Shown here piece by piece: positions 1-6,720 of a DNA stretch of 44,686 bases. Under the pieces are notes generated by a model. The model ran no database searches, had not been told where the DNA came from, and saw only the letters and a program-made list of their open reading frames with translations. Position numbers and translations under genes: made by a program. Source of the DNA: Streptacidiphilus anmyonensis (GTDB taxonomy: Bacteria > Actinomycetota > Actinomycetes > Streptomycetales > Streptomycetaceae); contig NZ_BBPQ01000012.1 of assembly GCF_000787855.1 (NCBI RefSeq), positions 128,567-173,252 of the forward strand. The letters run 5' to 3'. Position 1 is the stretch's first letter. Each line of letters begins with the position of its first letter.

Positions 1-187
1 GCACCGGGCCGCGCACCGCGCCGCGTTCGGGCCCGCCGCGGTCGGGTGCGCCGCGCTGCGGCGCGGGTCGGCCGACGGGGCCGTGCGCCAGACCGTGGTC
101 GTGGCTGTGGGTCCCGCGCTGGGTCGGTGGCTGGGCTGCGCGCTCCGGCGATCCCGCCGCCGGGCGCTGCGTCGACTGCCCAGTCAT
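1..187 (-). CDS. hypothetical protein, 5' part only (runs off the left edge)
   Basis: The ATG at 187 on the minus strand follows a strong ribosome binding site (GAGAGGAGAGG, one T before the ATG) and opens a frame with no stop to the window edge. Third codon positions are nearly all G or C, as in real genes of this genome. The 62 visible residues begin MTGQSTQRPAAGSP and are rich in Pro, Gly, Arg, Gln and His with no recognisable domain. This looks like a disordered N-terminal region; the functional part lies outside the window. Function unknown. It lies downstream of the Nudix gene on the same strand, but a hairpin and a promoter-like region separate them, so it is probably its own unit. Confidence 0.6.
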   Translation of the reverse strand, partial: MTGQSTQRPAAGSPERAAQPPTQRGTHSHDHGLAHGPVGRPAPQRGAPDRGGPERGAVRGPV

Positions 188-253
188 ACCTCTCCTCTCA
201 CGCGGTCCTTCCGCACGGTTCCCCGTCCCTCGCGCGCCTCTCGTTCGGCGGCA

Positions 254-281
254 AAGCCCATAAACCCACTAGATCGGGCTT
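254..281 (-). promoter_or_regulatory. AT-richer inverted repeat upstream of the left-edge gene
   Basis: AAGCCC (254-259) and GGGCTT (276-281) form a 6-bp inverted repeat around an AT-richer core, 70-95 bp upstream of the ATG at 187. The local drop in GC suggests the promoter or operator of the minus-strand left-edge gene. No -35/-10 pair could be fixed with confidence. Confidence 0.3.
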
Positions 282-329
282 ATCAGGTGTAACAGACGCA
301 CAGGGGACATTCATGGTTCCGCGCGGAAG

Positions 330-354
330 CCGCGGTGTCACTTGCGCACCGCGG
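330..354 (-). terminator. hairpin between the Nudix gene and the left-edge gene
   Basis: CCGCGGT (330-336) and ACCGCGG (348-354) form a perfect 7-bp stem with an 11-nt loop, 22 bp past the stop codon of the Nudix gene. There is no T-tract. It is probably a transcription stop for the Nudix gene, although a role as a protein site is possible. Confidence 0.4.
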
Positions 355-376
355 CACGCTGTCTCACGACGGGGCG

Positions 377-1048
377 TCACACGCCGGGCGCGCGCTCCCC
401 AGCGCGTGCGCGTCCTGCGCGTGACTCCACGGCCAACGCAACGAGCTCCGCCCACCACCGGTCACGGCCATGGGCGAGCAACTCCTGTGCCTCGTCGGCC
501 GGGAGGACGCGCACCTCGACGACCGCCTCGCCGTCCTCCGGGTTGGTCGGCTCGGAGTCGACCACCACCTCGCCCCAGCCCCACAGCCAGGCCTTCTCTG
601 GATGCGGCTGCCACGGCCGGTAGGGCACGGGGTTGTCGGTGACGCAGCGGTGCGCGCCGATCCACACCGGCGCGCCGAGCAGCCGGGCGCCGGCCTCCTC
701 GCGCAACTCCCGCGCGAGGCAGTCCTTGACGCTCTCGTCCCGTTCGCGGGTGCCGCCGGGCAGGAACCAGTGGTCGCGCTCGTCGCGGCAGAGCACGACG
801 CCGTGCCCCTCGGCCTGCCCTGCCTGCCCTGCGCCCTGCCTCCCGGCGTCCGGGAGTGGTGCGAAGCCGATCAGGTGCACGTTGGTGACGAGCCGGTCCT
901 CGGGCAGTTGGACGGAGAACCGGGCGTCGTAGCCTCCCCAGGCCCAGAACTGCGGTGCGTGCAGACGCGGGAACCGCCGTGCCAGGGCCTCGGCATCGGC
1001 GGGGTCCGGGGCTGCCGAACCGTCAGAACGCGCAGTCGTCGAAGTCAT
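377..1048 (-). CDS. Nudix hydrolase
   Basis: A 223-aa protein with a full Nudix box (G-x5-E-x7-R-E-L-x-E-E-x-G-A, from GTRERDESVKDCLARELREE, residues about 99-121). This motif binds the metal ions used to hydrolyse nucleoside diphosphates linked to another group. The substrate cannot be predicted. The following WxGxHRCVTDNPVPYRPWQPH segment resembles the variable domain of actinobacterial 8-oxo-dGTP-type Nudix proteins, but this is not diagnostic. The ATG at 1048 has no ribosome binding site; a TAGTCT -10-like hexamer (1056-1061) ends six bases before it, so the transcript may be leaderless. The C-terminal 20 residues are Arg/Ala/Gly-rich and probably disordered. Confidence 0.85.
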   Translation of the reverse strand: MTSTTARSDGSAAPDPADAEALARRFPRLHAPQFWAWGGYDARFSVQLPEDRLVTNVHLIGFAPLPDAGRQGAGQAGQAEGHGVVLCRDERDHWFLPGGTRERDESVKDCLARELREEAGARLLGAPVWIGAHRCVTDNPVPYRPWQPHPEKAWLWGWGEVVVDSEPTNPEDGEAVVEVRVLPADEAQELLAHGRDRWWAELVALAVESRAGRARAGERAPGV

Positions 1049-1055
1049 TGATCGA

Positions 1056-1061
1056 GACTAG
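1056..1061 (-). promoter_or_regulatory. -10-like hexamer for a leaderless Nudix transcript
   Basis: TAGTCT on the minus strand, followed by six bases and then the Nudix ATG, with no Shine-Dalgarno sequence. This is the spacing expected when transcription starts at or one base from the A of the start codon. No convincing -35 was seen. Confidence 0.35.
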
Positions 1062-1144
1062 CGGCTCCGCTGGCCCGTTCGGGGGAGCGCGTGCGGTGCA
1101 CCGGTTTGACGCAGCGCCGCAGAAACGTCACTGCTCACCGGGTG

Positions 1145-2461
1145 CTACCAGGACCGGGCCGGCTCCGGTGCGGCGGTCGCCCACGAGGCCGCGCGGGTGC
1201 CCTCCGCCGACCGCCGGGGCCCGGGGACCGCCTGGGAGCGCGGCGCGCCCGTCTCGACCGGGTGCCGCCGTCGAGGCCGTCCGCCGCGCCGCTTCCTGCC
1301 GGGCGTCGGCCAGAGCAGCACGTAGCCGGTCGACAGGACCACGAAGCCGAGCCGGACCAGGCCGCGCGTCGGGTCGTCCGGGATGAACAGCGTCCCGCCG
1401 TAGAGGGTGAGCAGCGCGATCCAGCTCCACCACGGCACCAGGCGGCGCTGGCCCACCGCGTCCCACAGCAGGGTGCCGAGCAGGACGGAGGCGCTGTAGT
1501 AGGTGTAGGTGCTGGGGTCCAGCAGGATCCGGGCGTTCGCGCCGAGCAGGATCACCGCGGGCCAGCGGCCCCGCCACACCGCCAGCGCGCCGAGTACGCC
1601 GCCGAGCGCGAACTGGGCGGGCCGGTCCCACGGCGGGGTGCCCGCGCTGGTCACGCCGAGCCAGCGCAGCGAGGACGCGGGCTGGTTGGGGATCGCGAAC
1701 TTCGCCGCCGAGACGGAGCCCAGGTTGCCGAGGTAGAACGGCAGCCAGGCGCCGGCGACCACGCCGCAGAAGAGCAGGAAGGGCCCGCGCCGCGTGCCGC
1801 GCGGCAGCACCAGCAGCAGCACCGCGAAGGGCACCGCGGTCGGCTTGGCGTCGACGGCCAGCGCCAGCCAGACCGCCACCGCCCACGTGCCCCCGCGCGC
1901 CAGCGAGTGCACGGCCACGGTGGTGAAGAACAGCGCCAGCACGTCGTCGAGGTGCGCGAAGCGGACGGAGACCTCGATCCACATGGGGATGAAGGCCAGT
2001 CCCGCGATCAGGATGCGCTGTTGCAGGCGACGGTGGTTGGTGCCGGTGCCCAGGTAGTGGAGGGCGGCCGTGCGGCCGACCAGGGTCAGCATCACCAGTC
2101 CGAGCACCGACATCGCCGCCTCGGCGAGGAGCTGCCCGGTGGCCGGCGTGAACGGTTGGAAGAGCCGGGCGACGGCGAGGCTGACCGGTCCGATCTGCAG
2201 TTCGGGGTGCGTGGCGTAGAGCGAGAGGCCGCCGCCGGCCTGGTTGCCGAAGAGCAGCTGCTCGCCCTGGCGCAGGTAGTGCCAGGACACGCCGCCGTTC
2301 GGGACGACCAGCACGAACCAGAGCGCGGTCCAGGCGACGAGAAGCAGGTGGTGTCTGCGCACAGGCAACCACCGCACGATCCGTCCGGTATCCGCCCGGT
2401 AGTCGGAGAGCGTCGTCTCCTCGCCGGCTCGGCTCACGTTCGTCCTTTTCGCCTGATTCAC
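1145..2461 (-). CDS. polytopic membrane protein, GT-C glycosyltransferase-like
   Basis: A 438-aa protein with about ten hydrophobic helices from residue 38 onward and a basic, Pro/Arg-rich C-terminal tail of about 60 residues. An acidic pair in the segment VSVRFAHLDDVLALFF, in a loop between helices, is the kind of motif found in GT-C enzymes that use lipid-linked sugars (compare the GT87/DUF2029 actinobacterial mannosyltransferases). The assignment rests on topology and this motif, so the sugar and acceptor are unknown. The GTG at 2461 is chosen because GGAGGG lies six bases upstream. An overlapping frame on the same strand (1128-2531) is longer but encodes an Arg-rich, non-membrane sequence typical of a shadow. 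Confidence 0.75.
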   Translation of the reverse strand: MNQAKRTNVSRAGEETTLSDYRADTGRIVRWLPVRRHHLLLVAWTALWFVLVVPNGGVSWHYLRQGEQLLFGNQAGGGLSLYATHPELQIGPVSLAVARLFQPFTPATGQLLAEAAMSVLGLVMLTLVGRTAALHYLGTGTNHRRLQQRILIAGLAFIPMWIEVSVRFAHLDDVLALFFTTVAVHSLARGGTWAVAVWLALAVDAKPTAVPFAVLLLVLPRGTRRGPFLLFCGVVAGAWLPFYLGNLGSVSAAKFAIPNQPASSLRWLGVTSAGTPPWDRPAQFALGGVLGALAVWRGRWPAVILLGANARILLDPSTYTYYSASVLLGTLLWDAVGQRRLVPWWSWIALLTLYGGTLFIPDDPTRGLVRLGFVVLSTGYVLLWPTPGRKRRGGRPRRRHPVETGAPRSQAVPGPRRSAEGTRAASWATAAPEPARSW

Positions 2462-2546
2462 CCGTTACCCTCCGGGGTGCGGGCCATCTTAGGCGTTGAA
2501 TGAAAGAACGATGAGCGGTCCACCGGGTCATCGGTCTTACCGAAGG

Positions 2547-3971
2547 TCAGTACCCGACCTCCTCCCGCAGCAGCCGACTGAGTTCGGTCACGGCCGCGGG
2601 GAAGGCCGCGTCGCGGGGCGTTCCGTAGCCGAGGACCAGCCCGGCCCGGTGCCCGGTCGATGACCCTCCGGCCCTCGGTCGGGAGGCGGCCTCGTGCCAG
2701 TGCTCCCCGAGTGTGCCGAAGGCGAGGCCCCGGGCCGCCGCCTGACGCAGCAGCCGCGACTCCGGCGGTGCGTCCGACGGGAGACCCAACAGCACGTGCT
2801 GACCTGCCGCGACGCCCTCCAGCCGGTAGCCCTCCAGCGCGGAGAGCAGCAGATCCCGACGGCGCCGGTAGCGCGAACGGCTCGCGCGCACATGGCGGTC
2901 GTAGGCGTGGGAGGTGAGGAACTCCGCCAGCGTCAGCTGTCCCAGCGCCTCTGACTGGAAGTCGGTCAGGCGCTTGGCCCGCATGACGGGCTCGACCAGT
3001 CGGCCGGGCAGCACCATCCAGGCGAGCCGGACGCCCGGGGCGAGGGTCTTGGACGCGGTGCCGACGTAGACGACGCAGTCCGGAGCGGTGCCCTGGAGCG
3101 CGCCGACCGGCTGGCGGTCGTAGCGGAACTCGCCGTCGTAGTCGTCCTCGACGACCACCGTGTCCGCGGCCCGCGCCCACGAGACCAGCGCACGACGCCG
3201 CTCCGGGTGCAGTGTGACGCCGGTCGGGTACTGGTGGGCCGGGGTCACGACCGCCGCGGCGACGCCGGACGGCGACAGGGCGGCGGGATCCGCGCCGTGG
3301 GAGTCCACCGGCAGCGGGACCACGTCCCGGCCGGCGAAGCGGAGCGCCTCGCGGTGGAACGGCAGCCCCGGGTCCTCCAGGGCGAACGCGCCCTGCGGCA
3401 GGACGCGGGCAAGCAGGGTGAGGGCCTGGATGTAGCCGGCGGTGACGACGATGCGGCCGGGGGCCGCGTCCACGCCGCGCGCCCGGCCGAGGTAGTCGGC
3501 GAGCGCGGCGCGCAGCTCCGGGCGGCCCCGGCTGTCGCCGTAGGCGAAGGCGGCGGGCGGCGCCTCGCCCAGTGCGCGGCGGGACGCACGGAGCCAGGCC
3601 GCGACCGGGAAGGAGCCCACGTCCGGGGTGCCGGGCCGCAGATCGTGCCGGGGCGGTCGTGGTGCGCCGCGCGACGCGCGCCGCTCCGGGCGCGCCACGT
3701 CCGCGACGCGGGTGCCGGAGCCGTGACGGGCGATCAGGTAGCCCTCGGCGGTCAGTTGGTCGTAGGCGGCGCTGACCGTCCCCCGGGCGACGCCGAGCTC
3801 GGCGGCGAGGACCCGGGTGGCGGGCAGCCGCGTGCCGGAGGAGAGGCGTCCGCCGCGGACGGCGTCGCGCAACGACCGCTCGAGCGCCGCGCGCACCCCC
3901 TCCCCGGAGGCCCGCCCGGCGGTCAGGTCGAGGTGGAGGTCGACACCGAAAGTGGACCACTCATCGGACAT
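2547..3971 (-). CDS. MocR/PdxR-type transcription factor (GntR wHTH fused to aminotransferase fold)
   Basis: A 474-aa protein. Residues about 12-90 form a GntR winged helix (LPATRVLAAELGVARGTVSAAY, then EGYLIARHGSGTRV). The rest is a fold-type I aminotransferase domain with VVEDDYDGEFRYD and the lysine of VGTASKTLAPGVRLAW, which in this family holds pyridoxal phosphate. MocR proteins bind PLP and sometimes an amino compound to switch a divergent neighbour. Here the neighbour is the AhpD-like gene 47 bp away. Three TGGAC-type half sites lie in and next to the shared spacer, one inside the first codons of this gene, which fits autoregulation. The effector is unknown. Confidence 0.9.
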   Translation of the reverse strand: MSDEWSTFGVDLHLDLTAGRASGEGVRAALERSLRDAVRGGRLSSGTRLPATRVLAAELGVARGTVSAAYDQLTAEGYLIARHGSGTRVADVARPERRASRGAPRPPRHDLRPGTPDVGSFPVAAWLRASRRALGEAPPAAFAYGDSRGRPELRAALADYLGRARGVDAAPGRIVVTAGYIQALTLLARVLPQGAFALEDPGLPFHREALRFAGRDVVPLPVDSHGADPAALSPSGVAAAVVTPAHQYPTGVTLHPERRRALVSWARAADTVVVEDDYDGEFRYDRQPVGALQGTAPDCVVYVGTASKTLAPGVRLAWMVLPGRLVEPVMRAKRLTDFQSEALGQLTLAEFLTSHAYDRHVRASRSRYRRRRDLLLSALEGYRLEGVAAGQHVLLGLPSDAPPESRLLRQAAARGLAFGTLGEHWHEAASRPRAGGSSTGHRAGLVLGYGTPRDAAFPAAVTELSRLLREEVGY

Positions 3972-4006
3972 GGAAATGGACCTTATCGTGAGTCCACTGA
4001 CGGACC
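3951..4006. promoter_or_regulatory. TGGAC-type half sites between the MocR and AhpD-like genes
   Basis: AGTGGACCACT (3951-3961, itself an 11-bp near-palindrome), TGGACC (3977-3982), the reverse form AGTCCACT (3991-3998) and GGACC (4002-4006) crowd a 56-bp stretch covering the 47-bp divergent spacer and the start of the MocR gene. Repeated half sites in direct and inverted order are typical of MocR operators. Binding by the adjacent MocR protein is inferred from position. Confidence 0.5.
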
Positions 4007-4018
4007 AGACTTGTGGGC

Positions 4019-4507
4019 ATGACGACGAACACGAACACCGCAGCGAAGAACGACAACCCTCAGCTCACCGTCCGCGTGGCCGCCGACAAGCTGGCGCCCG
4101 CCGCGATGAGGGCGATGGTCGCCCTCGACAAGGCCACCGCCGGCAGCGACCTGGAGGCCGGGCTCAAGGAACTGGTCCGCGCCCGTGCCTCGCAGATCAA
4201 CGGCTGCGCCTACTGCGTCGACACCCACAGCGCCGACGCGCTGGCCGGCGGCGAGGACCAGCGGCGGCTCCTGCTGCTGCCGGTCTGGCGGGAGACCGGC
4301 CTCTTCTCCCGCCGCGAGCGCGCCGCGCTCGCACTGACCGAGGCGGTGACCCGCCTCTCCGACGGACCGGTGGGCGACGAGGTGTGGGCGGCCGCCGCCG
4401 AGGAGTTCGAGGAGACCGAGCTGGCCGAGCTGGTCTGGCTGATCACCACCATCAACGCCTGGAACCGCGTCAGCGTCGCGACGCAGGCCTGGCCCGTCAA
4501 CGAGTGA
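4019..4507 (+). CDS. AhpD-like carboxymuconolactone decarboxylase family protein
   Basis: A 162-aa alkylhydroperoxidase-fold protein. The helix RASQINGCAYCVDTHSADA carries the complete AhpD CxxCxxxH motif, so a thiol-based peroxidase or disulfide reductase role is plausible. It is divergent from the MocR regulator and probably its main target. The ATG at 4019 is taken as the start; a GTG two codons upstream (4013) is equally possible. No Shine-Dalgarno is visible in the short spacer, so the mRNA may be leaderless. Its 3' end overlaps the convergent Nramp-like gene by 11 bp. A second protein of the same type, with a similar QINGC..C helix, is encoded at 10853. Confidence 0.85.
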   Translation: MTTNTNTAAKNDNPQLTVRVAADKLAPAAMRAMVALDKATAGSDLEAGLKELVRARASQINGCAYCVDTHSADALAGGEDQRRLLLLPVWRETGLFSRRERAALALTEAVTRLSDGPVGDEVWAAAAEEFEETELAELVWLITTINAWNRVSVATQAWPVNE

Positions 4508-6143
4508 GCGCCACCTCGACGATCTTCACGATCACCAGCACCATCGCGACGAGCAGGTAGCCGCGGAGGGCGCTCATACCGATCTTGCGGCCGGTGGCCA
4601 TGACGGGCCGGGTGAGCGTCTCCAGCGGCGGCATCCGCCAGGTGTCGCGCCCGGTGCGGTCGAGGTCGTCCTCGACCGTGGCCGTGCGCCGCTTGGTGAA
4701 CGCCGCGTACCCGGCGGCCACGACACCCACGACGCCGCAGGCGGCCATGATGTCGACGATCGCGCCCGCGCCGATGTCCGGGAACAGCACCGAGGCCGTC
4801 AGGATGACCGACAGCGTGACCAGCACCCCGACGACGGCCGCCGTGAAGGCGTTCGTCTTCGGTCCGTTCACCCACGGCCCCAGCACCTGCCGGTCGTTGC
4901 AGAGCAGCAGCAGGAACACCGTCGCGGAGGGCAGCAGCACGCCCGCGAGCGTCTGCACGCCCTCGGTCAGCAGGCCGAGCGGCGAACCGGGGATCAGCAC
5001 GACCGCGGCCGCCAGGGCCACGATGCCGGCGTAGACGGCGTAGAAGCCCTTCGCGCCCTTCACGCCCCGGTGCAGCGAGTGCTTGATGCCGAAGACGTCG
5101 CCGATGGCGTAGGCCGTGGAGAGCGAGACCGCGAACGCGCCGATGATCGAGGCGTCCAGCAGCGCGACGGCGAACAGCACGCCCGCGACCTTGCCCGCGT
5201 GGGCCTCGATGCCGTGGGCCAGACCGGCCGCGTCCGTGAAGCCGCCGAAGCCCGCGGTGCCGGCGAAGGCGGCGGCGGAGGCCCCCATCAGCGCGGCGGC
5301 GCCGAGGACCACCACGACGATGCCGAGCCACAGGTCGGCCTTCTCGTACCTCATGAAGCGCGGCGTGATCCGCTTGTCGATGACGTAGCTCTGCTGGAAG
5401 AACAGCTGCCACGGCGCGACCGTCGTGCCGACGATGCCGATGATCAGCAGCATCACGGTGGCGAGCTGCCCCTGACCGCCCGGCAGGTTCGGCACCGCGA
5501 AGTCGTGGGCCATCTGCGAGGTCTTCGGGTGGGACAGGAAGTAGATCGGCACCAGCAGCAGCGATCCCGCGCACAGCGCGACCGCGATCCGCTCGAACCG
5601 CTGGAAGGAGCCGGTGAACGCGGAGGCGATGATGATCGCGGCGGCCAGCACCACGGCCGCGGCCCTGGGCAGGCCCAGGTAGCCCGCGGCCAGCGTGATG
5701 CCGATGAACTCCGTCACCAGCGTCAGGGCGTTGAGGATGAACAGGTCGATGACGCTGAACGCGCCCCAGAACCTGCCGAAGCGCTCCAGGATCAGCCGGG
5801 CGTGGCCGACGCCGGTGACCGCGCCGAGACGCAGCACCATCTCCTGGTTGACGTAGAGCACGGGTACCAGCAGCAGCAGCGTCCACAGCAGGTGGGTGCC
5901 GTAGTTCTGCCCGGCCTGGCCGTAGGTGGCGAAGGCGCCGGCGTCGTTGTCGCCGACCATGACGATCAGTCCGGGGCCGACGATCGCGAGCAGCGTCTTG
6001 AGCTTGGCGGACAGGCCGCGGCGCTCGTCGTGGTCGTCGAGCCTGATCGTGCCGAGCGCGCCGCGGATGTCGCCGACGTGCGCGTCGTCCAGCACGGCGG
6101 TGCGGGTGCGGCGGGTGTCGCGGGTGTCGATCGTGGTGGTCAT
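4497..6143 (-). CDS. Nramp-related metal transporter, probably Mg2+ (M-box controlled)
   Basis: A 548-aa protein with about 11 membrane helices of the Nramp/LeuT fold. The first helix reads GPGLIVMVGDNDAGAFATYG and a central helix VGTTVAPWQLFFQQS, so the two signatures of Mn/Fe-type Nramps (DPGN in helix 1, MPH in helix 6) are replaced by DND (residues 65-67) and APW. Loss of the helix-6 methionine, which favours soft transition metals, is known in Nramp-related Mg2+ transporters. The M-box riboswitch in its leader independently suggests Mg2+. The ATG at 6143 is chosen because GGAGGG lies six bases upstream; an upstream in-frame ATG at 6221 lacks a site. Inner-membrane importer, made when Mg2+ is scarce. 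Confidence 0.85.
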   Translation of the reverse strand: MTTTIDTRDTRRTRTAVLDDAHVGDIRGALGTIRLDDHDERRGLSAKLKTLLAIVGPGLIVMVGDNDAGAFATYGQAGQNYGTHLLWTLLLLVPVLYVNQEMVLRLGAVTGVGHARLILERFGRFWGAFSVIDLFILNALTLVTEFIGITLAAGYLGLPRAAAVVLAAAIIIASAFTGSFQRFERIAVALCAGSLLLVPIYFLSHPKTSQMAHDFAVPNLPGGQGQLATVMLLIIGIVGTTVAPWQLFFQQSYVIDKRITPRFMRYEKADLWLGIVVVVLGAAALMGASAAAFAGTAGFGGFTDAAGLAHGIEAHAGKVAGVLFAVALLDASIIGAFAVSLSTAYAIGDVFGIKHSLHRGVKGAKGFYAVYAGIVALAAAVVLIPGSPLGLLTEGVQTLAGVLLPSATVFLLLLCNDRQVLGPWVNGPKTNAFTAAVVGVLVTLSVILTASVLFPDIGAGAIVDIMAACGVVGVVAAGYAAFTKRRTATVEDDLDRTGRDTWRMPPLETLTRPVMATGRKIGMSALRGYLLVAMVLVIVKIVEVALTR

Positions 6144-6262
6144 GGTGATCCCTCCCTGGGGCCGCGGGCAGGGCCGTCGGCCGGTCGGAGGGCATGCAGC
6201 ATCCATCCGCCCTGCGTGCACGTGTGCGTGCGCGCAGGCGAAAGCAAGAGGAACGCAGGTGG

Positions 6263-6340
6263 TTACCGCATGCCGAAAGAAGACGAGGTCAAGCGGGTGT
6301 CGTGGGGTCGTTTACGACCCGGACCAGGACTGCCGTCCAT
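6263..6340 (-). CDS. candidate 25-aa leader peptide between the riboswitch and the transporter
   Basis: The ATG at 6340 follows a strong GGAGGGAGG (11-nt spacing counted from its end) and opens a 25-codon ORF ending in TAA, a rare stop in this genome. It starts MDGSPGPGRKRPHD and ends TSSSFGMR. It lies between the M-box and the transporter ATG, 119 nt upstream of the latter. A 6-bp hairpin (GGGTCG/CGACCC, 6305-6320) lies inside its codons, so ribosome progress would change leader folding. Three prolines and a basic GRKRPH stretch could slow translation, as in the proline-rich MgtL leader of enterics. It could also be chance, but start site, position and hairpin together favour a real regulatory ORF. 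Confidence 0.55.
   Translation of the reverse strand: MDGSPGPGRKRPHDTRLTSSSFGMR
6305..6320 (-). promoter_or_regulatory. hairpin inside the leader ORF
   Basis: GGGTCG and CGACCC form a 6-bp perfect stem with a TTTA loop (7 bp if the inner T-A pair forms). It spans about codons 7-12 of the leader peptide. It may be one arm of an attenuator read by the ribosome. Confidence 0.4.
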
Positions 6341-6405
6341 CGCTTCTCGCCTCCCTCCGGTCATGACGCGGCTCGCGCGTCGCAACGGCAGGGGGCACAC
6401 CGGAC

Positions 6406-6428
6406 CCGGATCGTCGGAACCGATCCGG
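6406..6428 (-). promoter_or_regulatory. strong hairpin just downstream of the M-box
   Basis: CCGGATCG (6406-6413) and CGATCCGG (6421-6428) make a perfect 8-bp stem with a 7-nt loop, starting 8 nt after the riboswitch boundary on the minus strand. There is no U-tract, so it may be a Rho-related or structural part of the expression platform rather than a simple intrinsic terminator. Confidence 0.45.
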
Positions 6429-6435
6429 CACACCC

Positions 6436-6596
6436 CAACTCGTCAGAGCTTTGGCACTCCACGGCGTAGCGCTGCGCGCAGCCACTTGGCCTCAACCCTT
6501 AGGTCGGGAGGAGGTGTCCTGATCCGGAGCGTCTCTCGACGGTTGGGATCAGTGGCCTGTGTCCGTGGAGACGCCTCACCGAACGAGGTGTCTCAT
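6436..6596 (-). ncRNA. M-box (ykoK leader) magnesium riboswitch
   Basis: On the minus strand the leader of the Nramp-like gene contains the two hallmark conserved blocks of the M-box: CTCGTTCGGTGAGGC (about 6573-6587) near its 5' end, and GTGCCAAAGCTCTGACGAG (about 6440-6458) at its 3' end. CTCGT and ACGAG close the P1 helix. The middle contains CTAAGGGTTGAGGCCAAGTGGCTGC, here given only in part as GGCCAAGTGGCTGC, which matches the internal asymmetric region of the family. M-boxes sense Mg2+ and switch expression of Mg2+ transporters. The Rfam M-box model would be the decisive test. Confidence 0.85.
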
Positions 6597-6618
6597 CTGA
6601 AGAACCCGTCCAGGTTCA

Positions 6619-6641
6619 CTCCGGCGCGGCGGCGCTGTCAA
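6619..6641 (-). promoter_or_regulatory. possible promoter of the M-box transcript
   Basis: A consensus TTGACA lies at 6636-6641 on the minus strand, about 40 bp upstream of the riboswitch. The hexamer 17 bp downstream is TGAACC, a weak -10. The region between the riboswitch and the SARP1 stop also contains two copies of CAGCCCGGCCT (about 6690-6711) of unknown meaning. Confidence 0.35.
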
Positions 6642-6720
6642 ATCCGTTTACGCGTTCCTGACGCCGCAGCCCGCCCGCAGCGCGCTCTCAGCCCGGCCTC
6701 AGCCCGGCCTCAGCTGGCCC

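Noticed and set aside
46-642. Long plus-strand and minus-strand frames over the Nudix 3' end and the left spacer
   Set aside because: Arg/Pro-rich antisense shadows without ribosome binding sites; the Nudix motif and the left-edge gene explain the region.
1128-2531. A 467-codon minus-strand frame longer than the chosen 438-codon membrane protein
   Set aside because: It is Arg/Pro-rich with no membrane pattern, while the overlapping frame has clear helices, GTG start and ribosome binding site.
4497-4507. A frameshift or fusion at the AhpD/Nramp junction
   Set aside because: It is a simple 11-bp overlap of two convergent 3' ends, each with its own stop.
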